A stretch of DNA of 64,000 bases, from contig NZ_JAODTZ010000018.1 in assembly GCF_025399795.1 (NCBI RefSeq), forward strand, positions 62,001-126,000, written 5' to 3'. Under the pieces are notes generated by a model, which was not told where the DNA came from, did not search any database, and was given only the letters and a program-made list of their open reading frames with translations. Source of the DNA: Streptomyces rhizosphaerihabitans. GTDB lineage: Bacteria; Actinomycetota; Actinomycetes; Streptomycetales; Streptomycetaceae. This document shows positions 17,761-25,956 of the stretch, one piece after another. Within the stretch, counting starts at the first letter, position 1. The number at the start of each line of letters is the position of its first letter. Position numbers and translations under genes: made by a program.

Positions 17761-17982
17761 ATGACTCCGGAGAAGTCCGACCAGATCCGAAACCGCATGA
17801 AACTGGGCACCCGCGGCGGCCGTCCGCCGAAGTTCGACAAGGACGAGTACCGCGAGCGCCACGCGGTCGAGCGCGGGATCAACCACCTCAAGCGCCACAG
17901 AGCGGTGGCCACGAGGTATGACAAGCTCCCCGTCCGCTACGAGGCCACCGTCACCATCGCGATCACCAATGAGTGGCTGTGA
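17761..17982 (+). pseudogene. IS5 family transposase C-terminal fragment
   Basis: DQIRNRMKLGTRGGRPPKFD, then EYRERHAVERGINHLKRHRA and TRYDKLPVRYEATVTIA, form the IS5 C-terminal region with the catalytic Glu of the HAVERGINHLK segment. No N-terminal part is present. Confidence 0.8.
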
Positions 17983-17985
17983 CCC

Positions 17986-18633
17986 TTACCGCCTGCGGCC
18001 CAGCAACTGCACCGCCTGGGACCGATGTCCGTTCATCGTGGCGACCTCGATCCGGTGCTCGTCCACCAAGTCGAAGTCCGACAGCAGGGCGCGCAACTCT
18101 GCGATGTCGTGGTGCCGGCACACCGCACCGTCGTCTGTGATGAAGACCCCGTACGGTGTGCCGAACAGCTGGGCATGGGCGGCGTAGCGGCTGTGATTCC
18201 GTTCGTCGGCCTGCAGGACCAAGTCGCTGACGTAAAGCAGCCCGCCGGGCGCCAGGACACGGCACAGCTCAGCAATCAGAGCCCGCTGAGCCGTCTCTTC
18301 CGGGACGCACGTCAGCACCGCGAACAGCAGGACGACATCGAAGCTCGCCGACGCGTACGTCAGGTCCGGAGGAGACTCCAGGACTTCGAAGCGCAGGTCA
18401 GGACGCAACTGGCGGCCCCGGTCGATCAGCGCTGGAGACAGGTCCACGCCGGACACATCAGAGAACCCGCGCTCGCTCAGCTCCGCCATGACGCGGCCGT
18501 ATCCGCAGCCGTAGTCCAGGACCCGAGCGTTCGCACTCACCCCCGCCAGCCAGCTGAGATTCACCGGATGAGTGAACGTCTTCGTGGCGCCGACACCGTC
18601 CCAGTATGCGATCTGACTACCAAGATCCTTCAT
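17986..18633 (-). CDS. Class I SAM-dependent methyltransferase
   Basis: A 215-residue Rossmann-fold methyltransferase of the Methyltransf_11/25 type. Motif I is VLDYGCGYGRVMAEL (residues about 38-52), the acidic residue after strand 2 lies in VSGVDLSPALID, motif IV is FDVVLLFAVLTCVPE, and post-motif LCRVLAPGGLLYVSDLVLQ follows. The C-terminal part (GVFITDDGAVCRHHDIAELR) probably contributes substrate contacts. The start MKDLGSQIAYWDGVGATKTF is characteristic. Its neighbours are IS fragments on both sides, so it may be imported cargo. The substrate is unknown. Confidence 0.88.
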   Translation of the reverse strand: MKDLGSQIAYWDGVGATKTFTHPVNLSWLAGVSANARVLDYGCGYGRVMAELSERGFSDVSGVDLSPALIDRGRQLRPDLRFEVLESPPDLTYASASFDVVLLFAVLTCVPEETAQRALIAELCRVLAPGGLLYVSDLVLQADERNHSRYAAHAQLFGTPYGVFITDDGAVCRHHDIAELRALLSDFDLVDEHRIEVATMNGHRSQAVQLLGRRR

Positions 18634-18721
18634 GCGAGTGCAGCATACGGTTCAGGCGACTCCGCACTCGCCACTTGATCCACTTCTGAAACAGACCCTT
18701 GTACTACAGAGGCACTTGTAG

Positions 18722-18990
18722 GTGATGAGGGTAGCCGCGTCGTCGCCAGTGGCTGATCTTGGCCTGGGCTCGGTGGCGGCGGAAGCGAGATCAGGCGCGA
18801 GTGTGGGCGAAATCGCCGAACGACCGGAGGATTGTGCGCACGAGGAGCTTTCGGATCTCGTTGCGGGACAGGCGAATCAGAATGATTTGTTGCACATGAC
18901 CGCCCCCGGGATCGAGTGATTGGCCCGGATCACCGCCACGAGGTTAGCAGCGAGCATCGCCAGCGTTATGTGTCGATACCAGGCCGACCA
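18722..18990 (-). pseudogene. IS701-like transposase C-terminal remnant
   Basis: Minus-strand translation gives WYRHITLAMLAANLVAVIRA, then LIRLSRNEIRKLLVRTILRS, and, after a stop, ARAQAKISHWRRRGYP, matching the end of DDE transposases of the IS701 group. Stops and frame breaks show decay. Confidence 0.6.
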
Positions 18991-19078
18991 TTTGCGGACG
19001 GATGTCGTACTGGTCCAGTCCGCACTCATTCTTCGCGGTTTCGAAGCACGTTACCCGATCGCTTGAGCCCGCCGGCGA

Positions 19079-19405
19079 TTAGCGAACGGCATCTTTCCCA
19101 GCTTTCGCCTGCCACCAGGCGAGCGCGCGCCGGATGGTGAAGGTGTTGGGGTGGTCTGGGCCCAGCACCCGCAGTGCGTCCGTCAGCAGCTCTTCGTAGG
19201 CGACCAAGGCACCCGCGGTGTCCCCCGTATTTCCCTGCCAACGGGCGAGGTGGTCGCGGGTGGCGAGAGTGCCGGGGTGACCGGGACTAAAGAGCCGCTC
19301 CCGGTCGGCCAGCAACTCGGGATAAGTGGCGCCGTCGAGGACGCCACCCGCCTCGTATCGCCAATGGGCCAGGTGGTAGCGGGTGTTGGGGGGTCTCGGG
19401 GTGGT
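19079..19405 (-). pseudogene. Tetratricopeptide-repeat protein, C-terminal fragment
   Basis: It encodes ARWQGNTGDTAGALVAYEEL and LLTDALRVLGPDHPNTFTIR, preceded by RLFSPGHPGTLATRDHLA. These are the 42-residue LGPDHPxTL-type repeats of actinobacterial NB-ARC/TPR proteins. About 2.5 repeats remain and nothing upstream belongs to it; the fragment starts at the end of the trypsin gene region. Confidence 0.65.
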
Positions 19406-19440
19406 CTGGCCCCGCGGCCGGCCGCGTGGTTCGGGTGGGC

Positions 19441-21459
19441 TCAGGAGGTCGGGGCGACGAGCATGTGTTCGGTTCCCAGCTGGTTGGCGAGGGTATCGGT
19501 GTACATGGTGGTCTCGCCGTCGGACCAGCGGATGACGAGGTCGTCGGTACGGCCGTTGCCGGTGAAGTCGCCGGTCGTCATGGCCGCGTCGTGCTTCCAG
19601 AGCCCGTTGGGGTCCAGGATGCGATGCTCGCCGCCGAGGCCCGAGGTCGTCGTACCGACGTAGTCGTCGAGCTCGCCGTCGATCCAGCGCACCATGAGGT
19701 CCCATTTCTGGTTGCCGGAGAACTCACCGGCCGTCAGGAGTGTGGCGTCGCGCCAGGTGTCGTTCTTCGGCTTCAGCTGGTGCTCCTGCCCGAAGGTGCC
19801 GGCGCTGACGTTCGTGTAGAGGGTCAGCTCACCGTCGACCCAGCGCACGACGAGGTCGGTGACGTACTTCGAGGCGGCGAAGCGGCCCGCGGCGATCTGA
19901 GTCGCGTTCTTCCAGCGGTCGTTGGGTTTGATCATCTGGGTGCCGGCCCAGTTCAGTCCCTTGGAGCCGACGTCGCCGTACAGTGTCACCTCGCCGTCAA
20001 CCCAGCGGACCAGCAGGTCGAACTGGTTGGACCCGGTGAAGTCGCCCGCCGTGATGGTCCTGGCGTTCTTCCACGTGGAGTTCTTGGGCAGCAGCTGCCG
20101 CTCGGGATCGTAGCCGCCGTGTCCATTGCCGGGGTGGAGCGTGACCTCGCCGTCGGACCAGACCACGATCATGTCGCTGTGGCCGGTCTGGCGGAAGTCG
20201 CCCGAGGCCATCAGGTTGGCGTCCTGCCAGGTGGTCGCCGCGCCGGGCAGCCAGGGGTCTCCGGACGGCTGGTACGGCGGCTTGTCCTCCTCCACTTTCC
20301 GATGCGCGGCGGCGTCGGCGAACAGGTCCTGGGCGTCGTTGCCGTAGATCGGCGAGTAGGTCACCCAGTCGTCGTTGGCGTCGTTGCCGCCGCCGTTGTA
20401 TCCGCCGGTGTTGCCGATCACCTTGCCGGTGCCGTTGGTGCTGTTGTAGTCCTCGATCCACGGGCCGCCGGAAACACCACCGTAGAAGCCGGTGCAGGTC
20501 ATGCGCATCTGCCGGAAGCCTGGCAGTTGAGAGGTGCTGACAGGGCAGCGGACCGGCACGTGGTCGGGGTTGACACCAGCGTCGTCGGGATAGCCGATGA
20601 CGGTGACCTTGTGCTTGTAGCCGCCGGCCGGGGTGAAGGTCAAAGCCCCCGTGACGTCCTCCACCTTGCCCCTCGTGTTGGGGTCGACCTGCGCGAAGGC
20701 CAGGTCCAGCTCGGAGGTCGGCTTCTTGGTGTTCGCGTCGTAGCGCGGGTCTATGTACAGGCGGGACACCGGGTACACGCCGAACGGCTGCTCGACGGCG
20801 GACCTGCCGATGCGGTACTGCGGAACGAAGATGCGGTGGGTGGCCCTCTCCAGGCCGCGGCCGCAGTGTCCGGCGGTCAGGACGATGTCCTTGGCGGCCG
20901 TGTGTACGACGCTGCCGGTGCAGTACGTCTTCGGGCCGCCGAGCGGCTTGCCGTCGAAGAAGAACGTGCCCACCATCGGGTGGCCGAGGAAGTGCTCCGG
21001 GGCGGGGGTGCCCGATGGCGGCGGCCGGTGCGCGGCGGCTGTGCCGGCCGTGATGCCGTGCTTCGCCACGGCCGAAGCGGGGGTCGGCGGGGAGCCGATC
21101 GGGACCGCGTCGTCCATGCGGTCCGCCGTCCAGTACTTCTCTTCCTCGCTCAGACTCTGCCCGTCCGAGGGGGAGGGAGAGAAGGTTGGCTCGGCGGACT
21201 GCGTCGAGGGCGCCGAGGGCGTGGCGGAGTCGGTCGGCTCGACGGCCCCCGCGACCGTCGACGGCGCCGAGGGTGCCGGCGGCTTCGGCAGGACCTGATG
21301 CCTGGTGCTGGGAGCCGCCGGTGAGGCGGAGGCCGTCGGCGAGGCGGAAAGCGCCGGGGCCGGATGGCCCGTCGCGGCCGATGCCGTCCCGGCGCCGAGA
21401 ACGCCGACGCCCAGTCCCAGCGCCAGGACAGGAATCCATCTGTGTCTGGAACGCAACAA
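19441..21459 (-). CDS. Secreted trypsin-like serine protease with VCBS/FG-GAP repeats
   Basis: 672 residues. A signal peptide (1-29, cleavage near ASAAT) precedes a Pro/Ser/Thr/Ala-rich linker (30-105). A chymotrypsin-fold domain (about 155-400) has the triad His198 (TAGHC), Asp252 (ELDLAF) and Ser330 (GVSGGPW). The C-terminal third (about 420-672) holds five repeats of about 48 residues with the pattern tt.GDFtG....DLlVRWvDGEvTLY, a VCBS/FG-GAP-like propeller that may bind carbohydrate or protein surfaces. It is extracellular. Upstream, AT-rich sequence separates it from the divergent membrane-anchored protein gene. It looks intact. Confidence 0.9.
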   Translation of the reverse strand: MLRSRHRWIPVLALGLGVGVLGAGTASAATGHPAPALSASPTASASPAAPSTRHQVLPKPPAPSAPSTVAGAVEPTDSATPSAPSTQSAEPTFSPSPSDGQSLSEEEKYWTADRMDDAVPIGSPPTPASAVAKHGITAGTAAAHRPPPSGTPAPEHFLGHPMVGTFFFDGKPLGGPKTYCTGSVVHTAAKDIVLTAGHCGRGLERATHRIFVPQYRIGRSAVEQPFGVYPVSRLYIDPRYDANTKKPTSELDLAFAQVDPNTRGKVEDVTGALTFTPAGGYKHKVTVIGYPDDAGVNPDHVPVRCPVSTSQLPGFRQMRMTCTGFYGGVSGGPWIEDYNSTNGTGKVIGNTGGYNGGGNDANDDWVTYSPIYGNDAQDLFADAAAHRKVEEDKPPYQPSGDPWLPGAATTWQDANLMASGDFRQTGHSDMIVVWSDGEVTLHPGNGHGGYDPERQLLPKNSTWKNARTITAGDFTGSNQFDLLVRWVDGEVTLYGDVGSKGLNWAGTQMIKPNDRWKNATQIAAGRFAASKYVTDLVVRWVDGELTLYTNVSAGTFGQEHQLKPKNDTWRDATLLTAGEFSGNQKWDLMVRWIDGELDDYVGTTTSGLGGEHRILDPNGLWKHDAAMTTGDFTGNGRTDDLVIRWSDGETTMYTDTLANQLGTEHMLVAPTS

Positions 21460-21578
21460 GGTGCCTTTCCGTCTTGTAGGGGGTCGTACGGTGAGCGAGC
21501 CCCGAACTCCCCTTTGTCGTACACGGGTTCAATTGCACTGTACTATCCATCAATAACTGACATATCGCCAAATAAGGG

Positions 21579-22475
21579 ATGAGCAAGGCGATGGACCGAC
21601 TCAGCAGGACCGCATGGGCGGCACTCCCTCTCCTGCTGCCCTTTCTGGCAGCCGGGGCGGCCTCGGCCTCCCCGCTCGAGTCGTCCCTCCCGTTCGGAAG
21701 CGTCCGGTCGGTGCGTCCCGGCGACACACTGACGGTCAACGCCAAGTCTGGCGAGGCCAGTTACGCCGAGACCGTCACTTCGTCCGCGTTCATCGGGGCA
21801 GGAAAACTGCGGATGATGAATCCGCTGCTGACCACCACCGTGACCGTCGCCTGCGATACCCGGCCCGGCACCTACCCGGTCCTGCTGCACGGCGCCGGAG
21901 ACGTGGGCCCGGAGGAGCATCCGTTCCGTTGGGCACGCGTACGCGTTGAAGCCACCGACGAGGCGGCACGCCGCGTCTGCCGGAACAAGGTCCAGAAACT
22001 GCCCCCGCCCAGCCTGGAGGAACGCTGGGCCCCCGCCAGCACGTGGCCCCAGTCGGAATGGGACGTGCGGACCTTCCGGGCCGGCAGCCGCATCACGATC
22101 ACGGACAACTATGACGAGGGATCGGACGGTGACATCACCCTCACCTCCCGCGCATTCACCGACCGCTCCGTCCTGCGCGGAGCCAGAGCCGTCCTGACCA
22201 CCACCACCACCCTCAGATGCGACTCCACACCCGGCCTCTATGTCGTCTACCGGCATGACGCCGACCAGGCCGGCCCCGACAAACCATGGGCCCGTCTGCG
22301 TATCGCCCCCGCCGCACCCGGAAAGGCCTGCGCTGCTCAGCAAGCCGCAAAGCACTCAGCCGGGACATCCCGTACCGGCACGGTGGCCTGGGCCGCGGGC
22401 GGCGTACTCCTCGCTGCCGCAGCCGGCGCCGCACTTCTTCTGTGGGCCAACTCCCGCCGCACACGCTCCGCCTGA
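21579..22475 (+). CDS. Secreted, membrane-anchored protein with two repeat domains
   Basis: 298 residues. There is a signal peptide (about 1-31, ending SASP), then two similar domains of about 105 residues. Domain 1 has RPGDTLTVNAKSG, TTVTVACDTRPGTYPVLL and WARVRVE; domain 2 has RAGSRITITDNYDEG, TTTLRCDSTPGLYVVYR and WARLRIA. A C-terminal helix (VAWAAGGVLLAAAAGAALLLWA) with an RRTR stop-transfer follows. The design is a surface protein with two beta-rich extracellular modules. No characterised family is recognised. It is divergent from the protease; the shared AT-rich promoter region (21,480-21,578) could couple their expression. Confidence 0.7.
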   Translation: MSKAMDRLSRTAWAALPLLLPFLAAGAASASPLESSLPFGSVRSVRPGDTLTVNAKSGEASYAETVTSSAFIGAGKLRMMNPLLTTTVTVACDTRPGTYPVLLHGAGDVGPEEHPFRWARVRVEATDEAARRVCRNKVQKLPPPSLEERWAPASTWPQSEWDVRTFRAGSRITITDNYDEGSDGDITLTSRAFTDRSVLRGARAVLTTTTTLRCDSTPGLYVVYRHDADQAGPDKPWARLRIAPAAPGKACAAQQAAKHSAGTSRTGTVAWAAGGVLLAAAAGAALLLWANSRRTRSA

Positions 22476-22753
22476 GCGCGCCTCGCCACTCGTCGGCCGG
22501 CTTGGATCGCTGCTGCTTATCACCGCGGTGGGCTGTGGTGGGCGGTCCAACGCGAAGACGCACGGAGGATTCGCCGACGCTGGTGTGGTTACGCAGCCGC
22601 GGTATCCGGCACCGCATCACCTGCACCCTCATCTGCTACCGCAGACCCGCCAAATGAGTTGATCTCCAAGAGGGCGGTTCGTGGGCTGATGTCCTTTTCT
22701 GGGTCTGGCTGTTGGCCCGGCCGAGCGTCAGAGCCGGCCTCTAGGCTGATCCG
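22476..22753. other. Intergenic region, nothing recognised
   Basis: About 280 bp without a convincing coding signal or repeat. Confidence 0.4.
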
Positions 22754-23152
22754 ATGCTCAATCGGCCGGACATCATGATGTTGCCACCAGGGTCCCGATG
22801 GGCTGCTCAGCTGCGGTTGTGGATCGACGGCAAAGATGTGGTGGCAGACCCGGTCGGCGAGGGAGGCCGTGGCCCGTTCGCGGAAGAGGCACTGCCCACC
22901 AACGGTCGCCGCCCGCTGTGGGCGACCGCAGAGGGAAGACGTGTGGTGTTGGGGGAGCCCGAGTGCACGGGCGGATGCTGCGGCTACCTCTCGGTGTTCG
23001 TGCAGCGGCACGGGGACATCGTGGAGTGGTCCGACTGGCAGGTGCCTGGAGGTGAAACACGGCCTCCGGCATTTCACTTCGAGGCCGGGCAGTACGACGC
23101 CGAGGTGGCCCGAGCTTCGACAGATCGGTCTTGGCACGTCGCCACGGGATGA
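22754..23152 (+). CDS. Hypothetical protein, probably C-terminally truncated
   Basis: 132 residues starting MLNRPDIMMLPPGSRWAAQL, with ECTGGCCGYLSVFVQRHGDI and VEWSDWQVPGGE, then FHFEAGQYDAEVARASTDRSW. The pattern resembles a Streptomyces hypothetical family in which the sequence continues after RSW. Here it stops seven residues later (HVATG), close to transposon debris, so a 3' truncation is likely. No function can be assigned. Confidence 0.5.
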   Translation: MLNRPDIMMLPPGSRWAAQLRLWIDGKDVVADPVGEGGRGPFAEEALPTNGRRPLWATAEGRRVVLGEPECTGGCCGYLSVFVQRHGDIVEWSDWQVPGGETRPPAFHFEAGQYDAEVARASTDRSWHVATG

Positions 23153-23239
23153 TGAGGCTGACCGACTCTCACAGGCCCGACTGTCGGGTCGCCGGAGACC
23201 GACAATGGCCTCCGGTGGCCACAACTCCGGCAGAGCTGT

Positions 23240-23480
23240 CGGTCGCGGGGGCACGGGCTACTGCCGCCTGGCGAAGTCGCCAGTGTTGCTCTCGGCGAGG
23301 ATGCCGACCTTGACCAGGCGTTCCAGCTGGCGCGGGCACCTTCGATATTCTTGGGCAGCGGTTCGTGGTCGAGGGCTTCGCAGACGTCGCGGGCCCGGAG
23401 GGGGCCCGGTGCCTCGTCGAAGGCGGCGAGGATGCGGGGGTAGTCCGGGTGTTCGGGCAGGTCGGGCGCAGAGGTCCGGG
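23240..23480 (-). pseudogene. Remnant of a transposon-associated winged-helix-like gene
   Basis: It encodes LPEHPDYPRILAAFDEAPGP and LRARDVCEALDHEPLPKNIE. Then the frame shifts and the next frame continues with a basic RLVKVGILAE-type sequence. This block often accompanies transposases in actinomycetes. Function unknown. Confidence 0.5.
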
Positions 23481-23489
23481 CTGGGAGGC

Positions 23490-23660
23490 GGTCAGCGAGA
23501 GCGGTGACGGCGATGACCAGGTCCAAGCACGTCCACGGCCGGTCCCCGCTTGCGGCCCAGCACCCGTTTCGCCACGTCCAGGCCGGTCGTGGAGGCGGGG
23601 ACCCCGGCAGCCGCGTGGACACTCTGGGTGTCCAGCATCGCTGTGGCACTTTCCCCGTGC
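23490..23660 (-). pseudogene. IS5-like transposase internal fragment
   Basis: ATAMLDTQSVHAAAGVPAST, then GLDVAKRVLGRKRGPAVDVL and, in another frame, LVIAVTALAD. This is the IS5-type segment around the first catalytic Asp (LDTQSV). It is joined directly to the recombinase fragment on its right. Confidence 0.65.
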
Positions 23661-23945
23661 GGATGGCCATCCCGGGCTCGGTCAGCCGTGGCGTCCCGCA
23701 GCCGCCGTGAGGTGTTGCCGCCGGATCGGCAGACGTGTGCCACCTCGATGCGGAGGAAGAACCGGCCGTCGGGGTCGGCGGGATCTCGGCGCTTGGCCTG
23801 GCCGTGCGGGGTGACGTCGTGCTGGTCGGCAAGGTGCAAGAGCTCTTCGAGATCATGAGGTTGCCGCATCAGCCGGTCCGGACGGCATGTGGGGATGTGT
23901 CTTACCTGGCCGTTGCCGACAGCCTCGGGCAGCGCCCGTCCGGCC
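23660..23945 (-). pseudogene. Serine recombinase fragment, relic of a second integrase
   Basis: The translation gives GNGQVRHI, CRPDRLMRQPHDLEELLHLA, DPDGRFFLRIEVAHVCRSGG and TSRRLRDATADRARDGHPHG. This is closely similar to residues about 95-190 of the intact recombinase at 59,949-61,448 (for example DPDDRFFLRIEVAHACRSSD). Both ends are cut: the N-terminus abuts permease fragment copy 2, the C-terminus an IS5 fragment. It is best read as the integrase remnant of an earlier, related element. Confidence 0.8.
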
Positions 23946-23960
23946 CGGGCCCGGGCCCGG

Positions 23961-24203
23961 CTCTCACCTGGCCAGCCGCCCCAGAAGTGACGACGCGGAC
24001 AGGATGCCGAGGGCCGCGGCCACGACCAGGACGCCGTAGTCGAGGGCCAGGTGCGAGGGTGTGCCGAGCAGCAGTCCGCGCAGGGCGTCGACCTGGTAGC
24101 TGAGCGGGTTGACCCTGCTGACGGCCTGGAGCCAGCCGGGCATGACGGCCACCGGGTAGAGGGCGTTGGAGCCGAAGAACAGCGGCATGGTGATGGCCTG
24201 GGT
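23961..24203 (-). pseudogene. ABC-2 permease C-terminal fragment, copy 2
   Basis: About 80 residues beginning QAITMPLFFGSNALYPVAVM and ending SSLLGRLAR followed by a stop. It is near-identical to copy 1 at 11.1 kb and is the natural continuation of the interrupted permease at 61.5 kb (GIGQAI). The upstream sequence switches to the att-like repeat at the CCAGGC core (24,196-24,201). Confidence 0.88.
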
Positions 24204-24225
24204 CAATGCCGGTTCACAAGGTATT
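24190..24225. repeat. Candidate left attachment junction (attL) within the permease gene
   Basis: Minus strand: TACCTTGTGAACCGGCATTG then ACCCAGGCCATCACC. The right half is permease coding sequence; the left half is shared with the 15.2- and 43.5-kb copies. The right junction at 61.47 kb shares the six bases CCAGGC with permease sequence on the opposite side. This is as expected for attL/attR of one insertion. Confidence 0.65.
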
Positions 24226-24251
24226 GAACCGTTCCGGGTTTGATCGAGACT

Positions 24252-25187
24252 CTAGATCTTGACTGTGACCTGGTGTTTTGCAGTCTTGCTGTAGTAGTTG
24301 GTTTCGTATTCGGCGGGCGGGGTGTGCCCGATCTCACCGTGGAGTCGTCGGTGGCAGTACCAGTCGACCCACTCGGTGGTTGCCAGCTCGACCTCGGAGA
24401 GTGTCTTCCATGGGTGGCGGGGCTTGATCAGCTCGGTTTTGAAGAGTCCGATCGTGGACTCCATCAGGGAGTTGTCGTAGGCGTCACCGACAGTTCCGAT
24501 CGACGCGGCGATGCCCGCCCGGTCGGGGTGCTCGGCGAGCGCGAACGATGTGTACTGCGACCCGGCATCGCTGTGATGTATCAACTTGCCTTTCTGGTGC
24601 GGGTGTTGGTCTCGATCTCGCTGCCACAGGGCCATCTCGAGGGCGTCCAGGACGAGGCGGGTCTCCTTCGAGGTGGCTGCTGACCAGCCGACGATGCGGC
24701 GGGAGAAGGTGTCCACGACGAAGGCGACGTAGACGACGCCGGCGAACGTGGCGACGTGGGTGAAGTCGGCGACCCAGCAGCGGTTCGGCGCTGATGCGAC
24801 GAAGTCGCGGTCCACCAGGTCCGGGGCCCGCTGGGCGCTCGCGTCGGGGATCGTGGTGATCACCTTTTTGCCGCGGACGGCGCCGGTGATGCCGAGGTCA
24901 CGCATGAGACGTTCGACGGTGCAGCGGGCGACCGTGACGTCCTGGCGGTTCAGGTGCCGCCAGATCTTGCGGGCGCCGTAGACGCGGTAGTTGGCCTCGT
25001 ACGCCTGGCGGATCAGGGTCTTCAGTTCGGCGTCGCGGACGGTGCGGGCCGCGGGTGCGGTCTGGCGTTTGTGGTGGGCGTAGTAGGTGGACGGTGCGAT
25101 CTTGCAGTCGTGGTCGGTGAGGACCCGGCAGATCGGCTCGACGCCGCCGAAGCGGTCCTTGTGCTCGTCGATGAACGCTACGAGCGT
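24252..25187 (-). CDS. IS3 family transposase OrfB
   Basis: A DDE catalytic protein of about 310 residues expressed as an OrfAB fusion by frameshifting after OrfA; the exact start is therefore approximate. It contains HTH_21 (YRVYGARKIWRHLNRQDVTV) and an rve core with Asp in WVADFTHVATF, Asp in HHSDAGSQYTS and Glu in NSLMESTIGLFKTEL, then RRLHGEIGHTPPAEYE. It differs clearly from the IS3 OrfB at 13.9 kb. Confidence 0.9.
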   Translation of the reverse strand, partial: TLVAFIDEHKDRFGGVEPICRVLTDHDCKIAPSTYYAHHKRQTAPAARTVRDAELKTLIRQAYEANYRVYGARKIWRHLNRQDVTVARCTVERLMRDLGITGAVRGKKVITTIPDASAQRAPDLVDRDFVASAPNRCWVADFTHVATFAGVVYVAFVVDTFSRRIVGWSAATSKETRLVLDALEMALWQRDRDQHPHQKGKLIHHSDAGSQYTSFALAEHPDRAGIAASIGTVGDAYDNSLMESTIGLFKTELIKPRHPWKTLSEVELATTEWVDWYCHRRLHGEIGHTPPAEYETNYYSKTAKHQVTVKI

Positions 25188-25504
25188 GTGTGTGGCCGGT
25201 CGAGCTCGGCCGCGAAGAAAGACGCCGCGGCCTTGAGGATCTCGTTCGCCCGCTTCAGCTCGGCGATCTCCTTCTTCATCGCCTTGACCTGCGCGGATTC
25301 CTCCGTCGTCACGCCCGGGCGGGTCCCGGCGTCGGTCTGGTCCTGCCGCACCCACTTGCGCAGCGTCTCGGTCGTGCCGATGCCCAGTTTCTGGGCGACC
25401 GCTTTCATCGCGGCCCACTCGGTGTCGTAGTCGGGCCGCACCTCGGCGACCATCCGCACCGCACGACGGCGCAGCTCAAGCGGGTACTGGGAGGGACCTG
25501 CCAT
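25178..25504 (-). CDS. IS3 family transposase OrfA
   Basis: 108 residues starting MAGPSQYPLELRRRAVRMVA, an HTH_Tnp_1 domain followed by a zipper-like KAMKKEIAELKRANEILKAA. It overlaps OrfB in a different frame. Intact. Confidence 0.9.
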   Translation of the reverse strand: MAGPSQYPLELRRRAVRMVAEVRPDYDTEWAAMKAVAQKLGIGTTETLRKWVRQDQTDAGTRPGVTTEESAQVKAMKKEIAELKRANEILKAAASFFAAELDRPHTRS

Positions 25505-25602
25505 GACTCGATCCTCTCAAACGATCGAGTCCCTACCGAACCCGGAACGGTTCACCTACCCCGACCAGCACGACTACCAACTCGGCGCCTGATCAACGGC
25601 CT

Positions 25603-25731
25603 TCACTCGACAGGATCCGCACCCTCGGCCAGGTGCCGGCCGATCCGGTCGATCACTGCGGCGTGGTGGGTCAGGCCGTGGGTGTCGACTCCGCCTGTGA
25701 TCTGCCGGCCGTCGTGCGTCATGCTGGTCAT
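25603..25731 (-). pseudogene. IS110 family transposase N-terminal fragment
   Basis: 42 codons: ITGGVDTHGLTHHAAVIDRI, then GRHLAEGADPVE and a stop. GVDTH with the first catalytic Asp is the start of the DEDD domain of IS110 transposases. The rest of the gene is missing. Confidence 0.65.
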
Positions 25732-25956
25732 GTCCGTCCTTGCGTGTCCCATCCGAGGGCGGCACGCGCCGGTCGGGCGGGTGGACAAGACAGTGACGGG
25801 GCTTCTGGACCAAGCTCCCATGAAGTCACAAGCGCCCGTCCGGCCGCGTGCGTGGTGGCACCCGATGGGCCGACAAATCCCAGACAGGACAGTCGAAACG
25901 TCAGCCAGTCGGAGGGTCGGACCCACCAGCAGCGTCACCACGTCACATCCTCACTG

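Larger units (their letters stand above)
24225..25554 (-). mobile_element. IS3 family insertion sequence (second type), apparently complete
   Basis: 1,330 bp with perfect terminal inverted repeats TGAACCGTTCCGGGTT at both ends. It encodes orfA and orfB on the minus strand. No matching target duplication is visible, so the flanks have been rearranged since insertion. It inserted directly beside the att-like sequence. Confidence 0.85.
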
